Source: Pyrenophora tritici-repentis (lineage: Eukaryota > Ascomycota > Dothideomycetes > Pleosporales > Pleosporaceae). Taken from it: DNA of 64,000 nt. Under the pieces are notes generated by a model. It searched no databases and was not told where the DNA came from. It worked only from the letters and a program-made list of their open reading frames with translations. The translations under genes were made by a program, and so were the position numbers. The DNA is taken from positions 1,488,001 through 1,552,000 of the forward strand of contig NC_089392.1 in assembly GCF_003171515.1 (NCBI RefSeq). The letters run 5' to 3'. This document shows positions 43,086-54,250 of the stretch, in pieces (position 1 is the first letter of the stretch; every line of letters begins with the position of its first letter).

Positions 43086-44914
43086 CTAGAAGATGGGCAC
43101 CCTCAAACCACAACAGTCCACCTCACTGCCCTTGACCCCAACAGTACGCCCAAAGTACAGACTGCCAAACTCCTGCACAAACGCCCGGTCGGCTTCTGAC
43201 CAGCTGTCCAGTCCCATCCTTGACAAGTCATGTCTGTCAATGATCAACGCGTCGCCGTCCTCGTCTTCATCTTCATCTCTCTCCCCCTGTTGGTCGGCCT
43301 CGACTATCTGCGAGAGCGATTGTATTAACAAGGACGACTGGCGGTGGAAGTAGGCAATAATGGCTGTCTCTACTGACTGCGAGTAGTCGGAGAGGTCGCC
43401 AATCAGCTCCCGGTCAGTCTCCTGCTCCGCGGTTGTGAAAGCATCCTTCTCGCCCGCCGAAGCCCACCACATGTAGCCCATGTATGCTAGCCGTGACCAA
43501 GTCATTGGTTCCACCACTGTGTCGTCGTAGGCTTCGTTGAACTCGTCGTCGGCGCGTTTCGTGTCAACCTCGTCACGCGATAGCAGTGGTGCTGCATCGT
43601 CGCTGTCCTCGTCGGCATACGGCTCATGCGGTGTCTGCGACCGCGTTCGCTGTTTGAAGAGTTCCTTGTGCAGGAGCTTGTAGCGTGCCACATCCCGCTG
43701 ACTAGCCTTGATCAAGCTACCATCGCTCGTCCGTATCCGCGGCCAGCGTCGCTCCTGCGCGGGTGCGTCGTATGTGTGTGGTAGTTCGACTATGATGTCG
43801 TATAGTTGGGTCTTGGTCACAATGATCTCGTCGGTTGTGCATGCCACCCAGCCTTCCGATGCATCGGCATCTGGTGTGTGCGCTCCGTGTTTGGGGTTAC
43901 GAAGGTCTTCCAGGTACGGTATATCGTGCACGCCGAGGGAAAAGAGGCAGGGTAGGCGCAGGAGCCCATCAGATCCGGGCGTGCAATGTTCTGTGTCGCG
44001 GGGTGATATGCTGGAGAGGACAGAGAGGTTGTACACTGGCCACGTCAGCTTCAACTACTCATACCGTATCCGAGGGATTGAGGCATACCAAATTCGCAAG
44101 CAATCCTGACAGGAGGAACGCCCACAAAAAGTATCCTTTTCCGCAGCAGTGCCGCCTGCTGTAGTCGGAACACCTGGCCACGTCAGTTATTACATCTCAC
44201 ATGAGGCATATATGCTACTCACCAGGGGACCGAAGATATCGAGAAATCGCTGTATGGATAAGGCCGGGTGGTACTGTGGCAGCCTCTCTTCGTCCTTGGA
44301 CACAGCGCTGACGGTTGAGATGGCGCGCGGCCTATTGCGCGCATTGGTCTCTCCATTATCCATGGCATCACCCTTGGTATGTCTTGAGGCAGCCTGCTCC
44401 TGCCAGAAGTCCTCGAGTGGTGCCACCGTCTCAGAGTCGATCGCCAGTGCCGTCGCCAGCTTCTCCAGGCGGCCAGCGAGCAACCACGCCCTGCCTAACC
44501 GTCCATGTCTCCCCTCTTTTCTCACCAAGATGCCTACTGACACGAAATTGGCATTGCGGTCTTCCTCGCCGGCGTCGCCCTTTGCAAAGGCGCTGAGCCC
44601 TGCATAGCCGTCATGTGTAAAGTAGACGAGGTCATTGGGTACAGTATGGAGGCCCGATGGCAGCGATTTGTATTCGACGGCGTTTTCTAGCGATATCTCC
44701 TCGGTCAATGTGCGCTTCCAGGCGATAGTATAGCTACCTGTCGTCAGCGCACAACTCCTTTAGCAACTCTAGGCTACCATCATGGCCATTCCGACTATCG
44801 CATAACATACCCGACTTTCTTGTCAAACTTGATCAGAAACAGCGCCTCTACCCTGGGCGCATCCTCGTCATTCAAATCCACTTTGGTTGCGCTCGACTCG
44901 GTCGGAGCCGACAT
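43086..44914 (-). CDS. DENND11/LCHN-type (DENN-related) protein, 549 aa
   Basis: Exons 44914-44811, 44733-44223, 44173-44089 and 44035-43086 (1650 nt). The N terminus EALFLIKFDKKVGYTIAWKR and SLPSGLHTVPNDLVYFTHDG are the start of the DENN-like longin/uDENN module of the LCHN/DUF2347 family. KRILFVGVPPVRIACEF and VYNLSVLSSISP mark the central DENN core. Thereafter comes the fungal C-terminal domain (DUF4484-like) with TKTQLYDIIVELPHT and WWASAGEKDAF, plus an acidic GERDEDEDEDGD stretch. Relatives act in vesicle traffic or Rab regulation; the role in fungi is unproved. Confidence 0.87.
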
Positions 44915-45877
44915 AATGGGCTGCGAATGAAGGTCGACAACTCCCCGGATGCGCCGGTCATGCAACGGCTACCGGGAACGCCTCGCTTAGCCTTGCCTGG
45001 CTTTTGCGCCATCCGTCATGGCTTCTTCTACCAACTTCTGCACGATATCGTCGAAGAATAGAGCTAGTTACCTATTTCCGAGACGAATAATTGACATTAT
45101 TCTAGTCTAGTCGAGCCGTGTTTGTCAAGGAATCATGTACTTCAATGGCAGTGATCCATCGTCTGTGTCCACTACCTTATAGACTACTCCACCAAAGTCT
45201 TTATCTACCTTTTCAATTCCCACCTACTCTGATCATAGGCTTCCTCCTCATCCCTACTCCTCCTGGAATTGCTTTCTTTACATCCGTACCAAGTCAGAGA
45301 GATTGCTATAGCATTGTTTCCCGGTCCTTTGTTCCTCTCAAAGATCGTATACGATCCAAATTAGAACAGCTTCTGGTATCTTCCGGTTGTGATTCAATAG
45401 ACGTCATGTGTATGTATTGACGTTTGACATGGCAACATTGCATCTGCGATGATATGGTACTTTTCATGGATTTTGAGGCAGAATAAAAATGCCAGATAAA
45501 CCTTTTTAGCTTCTGTATCGTTGGTCATTTTCCATGGTTTCTTGATTGCAACGAGCACACAGTAGACTTTTGACCCTCGGAACATTTCCGTCATCGGTGA
45601 CGGCAACGAAAAAGGGCCGACTACGCAAAGTACAGTAACTATACTGTACACAAAGCTATTAGCGCAAGTTGAGGAATGTAAAGTATTGCGAAGAAGCATG
45701 AGCAAGAATACAACCAATGCTACATACCGAAGTCGCTGCCATCCGATATTTCATATCACATGATTTGGTTACGCCCAGCATGCACAGGCCAGGTCAGGAC
45801 ATCTGGATATGAATGACTGCCAGCTTCACATTGCTGAAAGTTTCCCAACGGCACCTTGATAGACCATCAAAAGAGTC
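44915..45877. other. Divergent promoter region
   Basis: 960 bp between the DENN-type gene (minus) and the second Zn2Cys6 factor (plus). Frames at 45118 plus and 45394 minus are short and show no motif. Confidence 0.5.
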
Positions 45878-48395
45878 ATGTCCAGCTTGCGAGATTTAGC
45901 GCCTCGTCCCCAAGACTTGGCTGCCAGTAATGCTGCGTCATCATCCAATGGTTCAGCTAGACCTTCGAGGGTTGCGATAGCGTGTACAGCTTGTCGCACA
46001 AGGCGTGCAAAGGTCCCTCACTTCTCCACGAACTTCTTCTTTGGTCGCAAGTAGAAAAAAAAGCTAACACTACTCAGTGCGACGGCGCCAGACCAACCTG
46101 TCGTAGCTGCGAGGAAAGATACCTGACCTGCCAATATGGTCAGCCAACAGGGCCACAGCTTGTCCAGGCACAGAAGAGGAAGATCGAGCAGTTGGAAGAG
46201 GACAAGAACTCATTTTATGAGGTTCTGTGGTATCTACAGACTACATCGCCAGAAAAGGCTTCTGCACTCCTTCAACATTTGCGAGCAGCTCAGGATGGAG
46301 ATATTGGGGCCATCCTGAAGCAGTTCGAACAGAATCGCAGCCAATCTGCTGAGCCCTCCTCTACATCCAACCCCAACGCGAGTGAATCGCCAGCATTTGT
46401 TATACTCGCTGCGCCAGGAATCATGGATCATCCCCGATTTTCGACCGTTCGTAAGCGTCACATTGAAGTGACGAAAGTGCTTCTACTTTCTCCTGACCAG
46501 TCAAGTGCAACCGTCGATAGACTGCAAGGTTCACTGAACATGTTCTTCGACTGCATAGGAGTATTATTCTATATCATGACCAGAGAAGATGCAGACACAA
46601 GTATCGTCACTATAACAGCTTCTGGCAATAGTCGGACTCCCCTTGGCGACCTCTTCAGCAATGGAAGTAGCCTTGAGCTGCGGACCTACGCCGCAGAACT
46701 CGCGGGTATGGCGGCTATTGGCGTCGTTCATGCGAAGTTGGCCGACCCGGCCACAGCACCGCCAGCTGAACTCGCTGATTACTTTTATGCGGTCGCCAAA
46801 CACGGCCTAGACTCAGCTATCTTGTACAACCCCTTACGTGCAATGAAGGTGTGCGCGCTGATAGGCATGTACAACGTTGTTGTCAAAGCCACAGTGGCTT
46901 TGGCTTATATCGGTATGAATCAAAAACTTTCTTTCTCCATGCTGCTAAGAGATTCCAGAACTCGGCTTGAGTCTTGCGCGCAACGAAAAGCTTGATCTTA
47001 AGCAATGCCCCTCATACTAGTCTGCAAGTGAATATGACGATATTCGTCGAACACATAGAACTTTCGTTCATCTGCAGTGGTGAATACTTTCTTGGCCGTT
47101 ACTGCGAATCATAAATCGCTGATCATTATCAAGCTGGCTGAGTGCCTCCCTCGACTACAATTCACATTTCTTAGGACCCATGTCTCCATCACCTCTCGAT
47201 GATCTTGACGTGCCTCCCGAGGATATGATCCGGCGTGAGTGTGTCAAGGTCTCTATCATCAAGGCTGCCTTACTTCATCGCCTACCAGCCAGAGCACCTG
47301 TCCCCGAAGTGGTCACATTGGACTTCCGTGCACAGCTATCGAGATTTCACGCCCAACTTCCTGAATGGATGACCGCTGCTAAATTGCTTGGCAATACTGG
47401 CGGCGATCTTATGATAACCTTTCGCCCGGTGATCTTCTACGTGCATCTTTTCTACCTGTCAGCTATGATGTTACTCGCCCGACGACTTATCATTGCGTAC
47501 ATTCCACTCGACGTTCCTGGCAAGGTTGATTTTCCACCAGAAGCACAACGCGCTGTTGAGGAAGGTTACCACGCGGCACAGATGAACGCTTCCGTGATGA
47601 ATATCATGCTTCAGGAAGGGAAAGTGGTCCAAGTTTGCTGGCTTTGCATGTGAGATACATTGGCCTACATAAGCGAGTAACAGCTAAAGAAAACACAGCT
47701 ACACTGCCTATACTGTGGGCGTCATGATCGCACACAAGGCCACCCAAAAGGCCCTACACGGAATCTCCAGCGTCGATAATATTGAGCTGCTGAACAAATG
47801 TGTAGATGTATTAGACTACTGCGCGCAAAAGGATGCCCTTGCCGTCAAGTTCCGTAGCCTCTTGACCGCTCAGATGGACATATTTCAGCAACATGATCTA
47901 TCTGGAAGTGGGTTTCAAGATACCTCTGCGGATGATGGCTTACCGGTGCATATCTATCTGCCAAACGTCCCCGCTGGCTCTTCCCCACTTCATAAAGCAG
48001 CCAGCTACCTTCTCCAAATCATACATCGTCCTTTCAGTGGCCTGGACGATGTCCTGGCTCAGAAGACTCTATCGAACCGTGCTGAGTCTACCATGGGCAC
48101 GCATCTCGAATGGGAATATGAAATCAAAGAGGGAAATTGTGTTGACAATACAGTGGGAGAAGAAGAAATGGCTGGTCTTGCGGATGCTCTAGGAGAGGCG
48201 GGTGACATACCTCGTACAATATCCGAACAGGGGGCTTCTATGCAACAGTTTCTAGGGGAGCCCGGGCCATCAGCTTGGAGTACATGGACGCCACCGACGT
48301 GGCAACAGTCGTTCAACATGCCCCCCCAGAATAGGAATCATCTTTTGCAATATTGGGATTCCCCCATTTCACTATTTCATGAGCAATCTACATAA
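45878..48395 (+). pseudogene. Zn(II)2Cys6 transcription factor with one in-frame stop (about 767 codons)
   Basis: Exons 45878-46012, 46078-46912, 46959-47079, 47134-47649 and 47699-48395 sum to 2304 nt and keep one frame. The cluster CTACRTRRAK..CDGARPTCRSCEERYLTC is split by intron 1 before its third Cys. A basic linker with a short coiled coil (AQKRKIEQLEEDKNSFYE) follows. The middle homology region reads HGLDSAILYNPLRAMKVCAL, ALAYIELGLSLARNEKLDL, then TAG at 47018-47020, then SASEYDDIRRTHRTFVHLQC and WLSASLDYN. That single nonsense codon in conserved text would truncate the protein at about 340 residues. Intron 1 has a weak donor (GTCCCT). It may be a young pseudogene, a strain-specific allele, or a base error. 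An alternative intron ending at that TAG (46969-47020) would remove conserved residues and seems less likely. Confidence 0.8.
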
Positions 48396-48641
48396 AAAAC
48401 GCTGTAAGGCGGCGATTTGGTTGTTTTGCTGTTTATCTAACCTCAAACTCCGAAAGGCAGTACCCTAATGCATTCCGTGAAACCTCAGAACAGTGGTGTT
48501 CAAGCCGCAACCTTTCCTGCACCTAAACGTCATAGCCCCGCACTTGGAAGTATACTACAAGAAACACATTTCGTAAGCAATCAAAGCAGAAAGAGCATAC
48601 TGTTACTATCTTCCTCCTATCTAGTCAGTACATACGTCAAG

Positions 48642-49700
48642 ATGACCCATCCTCCGCCAATCCACGTAGCGACCAAGGACCTTTTCAGATTAGATGGACG
48701 AACCATCATAGGTCTGGCACATTGCAACATGAATTCCTAAGCTAACCACGTAAAACAGTATCCGGAGGAGCAGGAGCCGTAGGGACATGTGTCGGCAAAG
48801 CAATCCTAGAAAGCGGTGGAGACGTAGTCTTCCTAGACATCATCCCCGAACCCAACCCAGAAACTTGGGGTACACACCACCCACCCCTCACCCTCAACCA
48901 TATTCTTCATACTAAAACCAATTGATCCAGAAACCATCCTCGAAACCGCCCGCGCCAACAACACCCACGCCTTCTACCATACCCTCAACATCCAAGACGA
49001 ACCCAGCATAACCACCGCCTTCACCGCCCTCCTCCCAATCCTCCACCATCCCATCCGCGGCCTCGTCCACTGCGCCGCAATCTCCGGAGAAAGCGACGCC
49101 TGCACCTACCCCACCGCCACCTTCCGCCGCATCCTCGACGTAAACCTAACCGGCACATTCCTCATCGCCCGCGCCGTAGCCAGTCAACTCCACCGCACCC
49201 AACAAACCGGCAGCATCGTCCTCATAGCCTCCATTTCGGGCCACGTTTCCAACCGCGGTATCAACACAGCCGCGTACAACGCTTCCAAAGCTGGTGTGCA
49301 CCAGTTGTGTCGGTCGCTGGCGGCGGAGTGGGGGCATCCACAGAATACTTTCCCGGGTAGTACGGTGTCGGAGACGAATCCTGAAGGAGGAGTCATGGGC
49401 GCGAGAGAGGTGTATCCGCCTATTAGGGTTAATTCGGTTAGTCCGGGGCATATCGATACTGCGTTGAGTCGGGCGGCGAGGGAGAGGGGTTTGACGGATG
49501 AGTGGGCGAGGCAGAATATGCTAGGGCGGATTAGTGTGGTTGAGGAGTTTAGGGCGCCGGTACTGTTTTTGCTAGGGGAGGGAAGTAGTTATGTTACTGG
49601 TTCAGTAAGTATTTGGGGTCATGGTTTGGGAGATTTGGGTGCGGTGCTAATGTGGGGGTTTTAGGACTTGAGAGTTGATGGTGGCCATTGTGCTTGGTAG
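48642..49700 (+). CDS. Short-chain dehydrogenase/reductase, 296 aa
   Basis: Exons 48642-48711, 48759-48869, 48931-49604 and 49665-49700 (891 nt). Motifs: cofactor loop VSGGAGAVG formed across intron 1, VHCAAISGES, catalytic Ser in IASISGHVS, active site YNASKAG and NSVSPGHIDT. The last 12-codon exon supplies the typical end DLRVDGGHCAW. The protein is a classical SDR similar to sorbose reductase/sorbitol-utilisation-type fungal enzymes. A 16-residue insert around NTFPGSTVSETNPEGG precedes the substrate loop. It follows the Zn2Cys6 gene by 250 bp on the same strand, so it could be a regulator-target pair. Confidence 0.92.
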
Positions 49701-50027
49701 ATATGGGCTGATTGCTCGATGTTTTGTTCGAGATCAACAGGTTGGAAGATAGGATTGTTTGCTGCCGGGATGCAGGGCAAGATGGCTAGTAGGTTGTTGA
49801 GATCAACAACATCTACGAGATCAGTGTTTCAGCAGAGTCCAAGACTTCTGGAAGAAATAATAAACATCCCAAGATTAAATTGAGATTTCAAACTATCAGA
49901 GTCACAAAACTCACAGCAACTGTATCGCTACACCTTCTCACATCCCTTCATAAGTACAGAAATATATGAATAAAACCTCTATTCTCATCTCTAAATCCGA
50001 AGTCTATAATCCTCCCTTCAAATCCAA
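49701..50027. other. Convergent 3' spacer
   Basis: 330 bp between the SDR (plus) and the aldolase gene (minus); holds both 3' UTRs and nothing else visible. Confidence 0.5.
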
Positions 50028-51122
50028 TCAATACCCCGGCCAAATAACCTCATCGCAATCCGGGTGCTTAAACGCGCCATTACTCATCTCATACTCGTAC
50101 TCCAGATCCGGCTGGAATTCCCAGTACAAACTCTCAGGATCACTCGACATCTTGAAGGTATACTCTGCCGCCTCGTCATCCACCAGCACCTTTGGAATGC
50201 CGTTTGCAGCCGCCGCCTCAACCCTAAGCTGCACGTCGCAAGAGCGCTCCATGAGGACGTACAAGAAGGCTGCTTCATCGACTGTTCCTCCCACCGTCTA
50301 CATATACGAGTCAGCCGAATCCACAAAACTGGGGTATCTTTGGAAGAAAGGAGGGAGAAGATCTTACCAGCAACCCATGATTCCTCAACACCATGCCCTT
50401 CCCCTTTGGCCCCAACGCCTTCGCCAACCTCTTCCCCTCTTCCTCCGTAAAAACCACTCCCCCAAAATCCTCATACACCGCCTGTGCCTCGCCATACAAA
50501 TAACACACATCCTGATTAATCATTTCGAGGGGTTTCGCAAACGCACTCCACGCTTTGCCTGCCCGGCCGTGGCAGTGGCACGCGGCATTCACATCCGGAC
50601 GCGCCTTGTGGATAGCGGAGTGGATTAGAAAACCTGCAGCGTTGGCGGGCCGGGCTTGGGAACCGCCGACGACGGCGCCCGAGTAGTCGACGAGGACCAT
50701 GTCGGAGGCTTTTAGGAGGCCGAAGTGCTTGCCCAGGGGGTTTGTCCAGAATGTGTGCGGGTGCTCTGGGTCGCGAACAGAGATGTGGCCCGACATTCCT
50801 TCCGTTAGGTTGTTGCGGGCGAAGATGCGGAAGGCGCCTGGAAGGGGCGTTAATGTTTTTTCTATGTTTTTGTTTTGTTCTTCTTGCTCGTGGGGGGAAG
50901 TCGAAGTGAGGGTGTTTTGATGGACGTACCGGCCATGTGAGACAGAATCCATGCTCGGTGCTTGTCGTACGAGGAAAAGAGTGGGATTCCAGGAAGACAG
51001 ACACCCTGCGAGATGGCTTGCAGAGGTGTCAATTCCTTAACTACATCGTCTTTGGATTTGGAGTTGAGTTGCTTTGATTGTGGGGTTGCCGTTGGTTCGG
51101 CTTGGACAGCGGAGGGTGCCAT
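50028..51122 (-). CDS. Class II aldolase/adducin-family protein, 310 aa
   Basis: Exons 51122-50930, 50837-50368 and 50297-50028 (933 nt). The aldolase II fold is seen in GAFRIFARNNLTEGMSGHIS, with the zinc-ligand segment ACHCHGRAGKAWS and the second ligand in LRNHGLLTVGGTVDEA. Relatives split sugar phosphates (fuculose-, ribulose-5-phosphate type) using Zn; fungal paralogues with a 50-residue N-terminal extension like this one are uncharacterised. It probably acts in the cytosol. The start ATG (MAPSAVQAEPTATPQ) is the first in frame. Confidence 0.9.
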
Positions 51123-51904
51123 GGTGGTAGAGAATATGATACTAGGTAGCTGTGGGTGAGTAAGTGAATGGAATGAGAAACGATTGTTCAAAGATGTTGG
51201 ATGGAAGCCTTGTTGTGCTTTCTTGGACTATATATACCCCACATGACAATCCAGCGTCTCGGGAAAAGATACCTTATCATCCCAGTCGCATAACGTATGA
51301 GCCGGTTATCGCTCGCTGTGATGTGGCGGTGCGAATACTGACCGGGCCGGTGCTTCGCTGTAGCAGGGTGATGTGAGATGTGGCGGTGCGTGGCCGCGGG
51401 GTAGCGCCTAGATGCTCCCCAGGGTCGCGCCGGGCCGGTAAAAGCAGAGAGCTCTTCAACAACGAGAGCCGCATTGACCAAAACACCATCCTTTTGATCG
51501 CATCGTGGTTTTCTGTCTCGAACGTCATCTCAAACATCGCAGCTTGTATCACACTGTCGACCTCAGCATCAACCGTTACAGACATCACAGAAGCAAGGTA
51601 TGAAAGGTGTTTTGACAACTCGTGTGAAATTCAGTTCTTGTATCTACGTGGTACAACAAATAAGCAAAACAAACAAAAGGATCCAGTCCCAAAACTCCTC
51701 ATCCTACTCATGCCCAGGGTATAGTTATGCTCGTTATGGTTTGCGCTACTGAACGAGTGTGACTTCCGCCTCGCATGGGCAAGGCAGGAAGAAAAGACAA
51801 AAAAGGGTATATATGCTGTAAAAAGGCCCCATCGGAATGAGGGAAAGAAGCAAAAAGCATTTCATAGCAGAAGGCTCATCAAGAGATGAATGCGCGTGTC
51901 AGAT
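51123..51904. other. Intergenic spacer
   Basis: 780 bp between the aldolase start and the GH55 stop. No gene or repeat recognised. Confidence 0.5.
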
Positions 51905-54250
51905 TTACCCCTGCGCGAATATGGCAAGGGTAGCGCAGAAGTTGGAACGGTTGTCTGCGTCCTTGGCTACAGCCTGGCCACCCATGGTGATCATGTTGAC
52001 AGAGGCCTTGGTCGACAGACCAAACCAGTTGACGTTGGTCGAGTTGGCAACCTCGTTCATGTCCTGCTGGCAGTTCTGGCCGACAACGCAGTCCTGGTCG
52101 TAGTTTTGGAAGAACGAGTAGGTACCGGCGCCGTAGCTCCAGATGTTGTCACTGCCATCGGTAACACGAACAGCCCAAGCAGCCTTGGCCTGGCTCATGT
52201 CTGGGTCGAAGAACTTGTCATTCTTGGTGAAAGGAACGGCAGCAGTCGGGTTAGGCTGGTAGTAGGGAGTCTCAGTCTGGATGGCACCGTAAAAGATGTC
52301 CTTTGCGCCAGAGAACTGGTACTGCACCATCTGGGAGTGCTCAGAGGCGGTACCGTAAAGCCAAACTGGTCCCTGCGATTCAACAAGCATACCGCGACCG
52401 TTGTAGATGTCGATCTGAGAGTGGTCTTCCTGATCAAGCTCATGGTCGGCAGTCCAGAGCCAAACGTTCTCGAAGTAGCCGTTGGAGCTCTTGGTGATGT
52501 GGAGCTGCATAAAGGAGCCAATGCACTCTGGGTTGGGGGTGTGAGTAGCGTTAGGGTTCTTCTTGCAGTTGGACGACTGGAGCTTGGTGCCTGCATAACC
52601 ACCAACACGGAAGTGGACGTCCCAAAGACCAGCTCCACCGTTCTCAGCAGCAATGTTCCACTCCATCAAGATACCACCGGGGGCAGGACCTTGAGTACCA
52701 ATGATGAGATCAGATGCCTCGAAGGAGCCCTTGTCACCGCTCTTTGCGCCGATCTGGAAACCAGGCTTGGGGTTGTTCATGTCCGAGAAAAACTCGCCTG
52801 TGATGAAGAAGGTGCTGTAGATCTCACCGACCATCTTGACGTTCTTTTCAGCAGGAATGGTGACAGTCTTGGTGATGAGGTAGGCACCGTGATCGACGTG
52901 AAGAACTTCGTCCTCCTGAAGGCCATCAATGGCAGCCTGGATAGCAGCGGTGTCGTCGGTCGCACCATCACCCTTTGCACCCTTCGACTTGAGACTGACG
53001 AACTTGGACACAGGGAAGGTCTCATACTGGGGCTTGCTGCGCTCGTACCAGCCGTTCAAGCCCTGGAGACTTTGAGGCTTGGTGGGTGCGTTGTTGACAT
53101 CGCCTTGAACACGGTTTTGAGCGTTTCCAGCGGAAACAGCGTTACCTTGGGCCCAGGAGGCGATCTTGCGACCACCTTCGAGGATGGTGTTACCGGTAGC
53201 GCCAACGATAGCCTTCGGGGAACCACTGAAATCAACATTGTCCAGAATGAGTGTGCCACCGGTGGTGGGGATGCTGTTCTCGGTGAAAGAGGAGTTGATT
53301 CCAATGGGCGTGTTGGTGAACTTGCTGTCGAGCAAGAGAACGGATCCGACGGTCTGGTTCTGAGGGCTGTTTGCCATGTCAAGGCCGACTTGGCAGTCGT
53401 TGATGAAGATGCTCTTGTAGGTGAACAACCAGTTCCAGTTCTGGAAGATGGCCGTGCCGCAGTTATTGAACGTCATGTTGCGGATGGTAAATTGCTGGGA
53501 GCCCATGAAAGCGCCAATGGCACCACCGTTGAAGATCAAATCAGACATGAAGCCACCGGAGCCGTTATCCTGGAAGATGCCCTTCTGGTCCTTACCAGCC
53601 TCGCCCTTGGCCATCTCGAAAACAATGTTCTGGAGACTGGTAGCTTGAGATACCTGCCAGTGGATACCGGCAGCAGCCTTGGTAGCCGAGATGTCGATGA
53701 CGAAGTTGCGGACTTGGCGGTAGAAGTTGTTCTGGTTGGTGTACCAGTTGGCACCGTTGCCACCGGGGATGTAGGGGTCAGCATCGATCAAGCCCATACC
53801 CTCGAATGCTGCAGTAGCCTTGAGAACAGGCATGTTCAATGGGTCTCCGACAAACTGAGTGTAGTAGTACTGGATGATAGGCTTGCTGATGATGTACGTG
53901 CCGGCCGGAAAGTAGATGAGAGCAGGGGTCGTAGTCGTTGAGTCACAGCCCTCGCCACAACGATCACCGTCAGCAATGATCTTGTTGATGACATCGGTGT
54001 CATCTGTGACGCCGTCACCCTTGGCTCCGAGATCTTTGACGTTGCGGAAGACCTTGTAGGATGCTGGGTTGGGGTTGAATGGGGCCTGACCCTGGCGCTG
54101 GATGGACTCCATCCAGAAGCCAGAGGTACCAGCGGCGGGTGCCGGGGCAGGTGCAGCAGGTGCTTGCGCAACTGGCACGGCAAATGATGGCGTTGCGGTG
54201 AGGAGGACGCGCAGCGTCAGAAGAAGCGCTCCAGCGCTAAAGGCAACCAT
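51905..54250 (-). CDS. GH55 exo-beta-1,3-glucanase, secreted, 781 aa
   Basis: Intronless. ATG at 54250 gives a hydrophobic signal peptide (residues 1 to about 24, ATPSFA-V) and a Pro/Ala-rich linker. The two tandem pectate-lyase-like beta-helices of GH55 each start with the repeat motif LGAKGDGVTDDT near 75 and SKGAKGDGATDDTAA near 415. Other family text: FPAGTYIISKPIIQYYYTQF, GWYERSKPQYE, NVWLWTADHELDQ. The enzyme hydrolyses beta-1,3-glucan outside the cell, acting on fungal wall turnover or on foreign walls. The length matches the family. The frame is open 615 nt upstream, but that part is AT-rich leader without similarity. The opposite strand carries a long chance frame (51890-53941). Confidence 0.95.
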   Translation of the reverse strand: MVAFSAGALLLTLRVLLTATPSFAVPVAQAPAAPAPAPAAGTSGFWMESIQRQGQAPFNPNPASYKVFRNVKDLGAKGDGVTDDTDVINKIIADGDRCGEGCDSTTTTPALIYFPAGTYIISKPIIQYYYTQFVGDPLNMPVLKATAAFEGMGLIDADPYIPGGNGANWYTNQNNFYRQVRNFVIDISATKAAAGIHWQVSQATSLQNIVFEMAKGEAGKDQKGIFQDNGSGGFMSDLIFNGGAIGAFMGSQQFTIRNMTFNNCGTAIFQNWNWLFTYKSIFINDCQVGLDMANSPQNQTVGSVLLLDSKFTNTPIGINSSFTENSIPTTGGTLILDNVDFSGSPKAIVGATGNTILEGGRKIASWAQGNAVSAGNAQNRVQGDVNNAPTKPQSLQGLNGWYERSKPQYETFPVSKFVSLKSKGAKGDGATDDTAAIQAAIDGLQEDEVLHVDHGAYLITKTVTIPAEKNVKMVGEIYSTFFITGEFFSDMNNPKPGFQIGAKSGDKGSFEASDLIIGTQGPAPGGILMEWNIAAENGGAGLWDVHFRVGGYAGTKLQSSNCKKNPNATHTPNPECIGSFMQLHITKSSNGYFENVWLWTADHELDQEDHSQIDIYNGRGMLVESQGPVWLYGTASEHSQMVQYQFSGAKDIFYGAIQTETPYYQPNPTAAVPFTKNDKFFDPDMSQAKAAWAVRVTDGSDNIWSYGAGTYSFFQNYDQDCVVGQNCQQDMNEVANSTNVNWFGLSTKASVNMITMGGQAVAKDADNRSNFCATLAIFAQG

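Noticed and set aside
51890..53941. 683-codon open frame on the plus strand opposite the GH55 gene
   Set aside because: It is exactly antisense to a well-supported glucanase, shows no domain, and arises from the third-base bias of the real gene.
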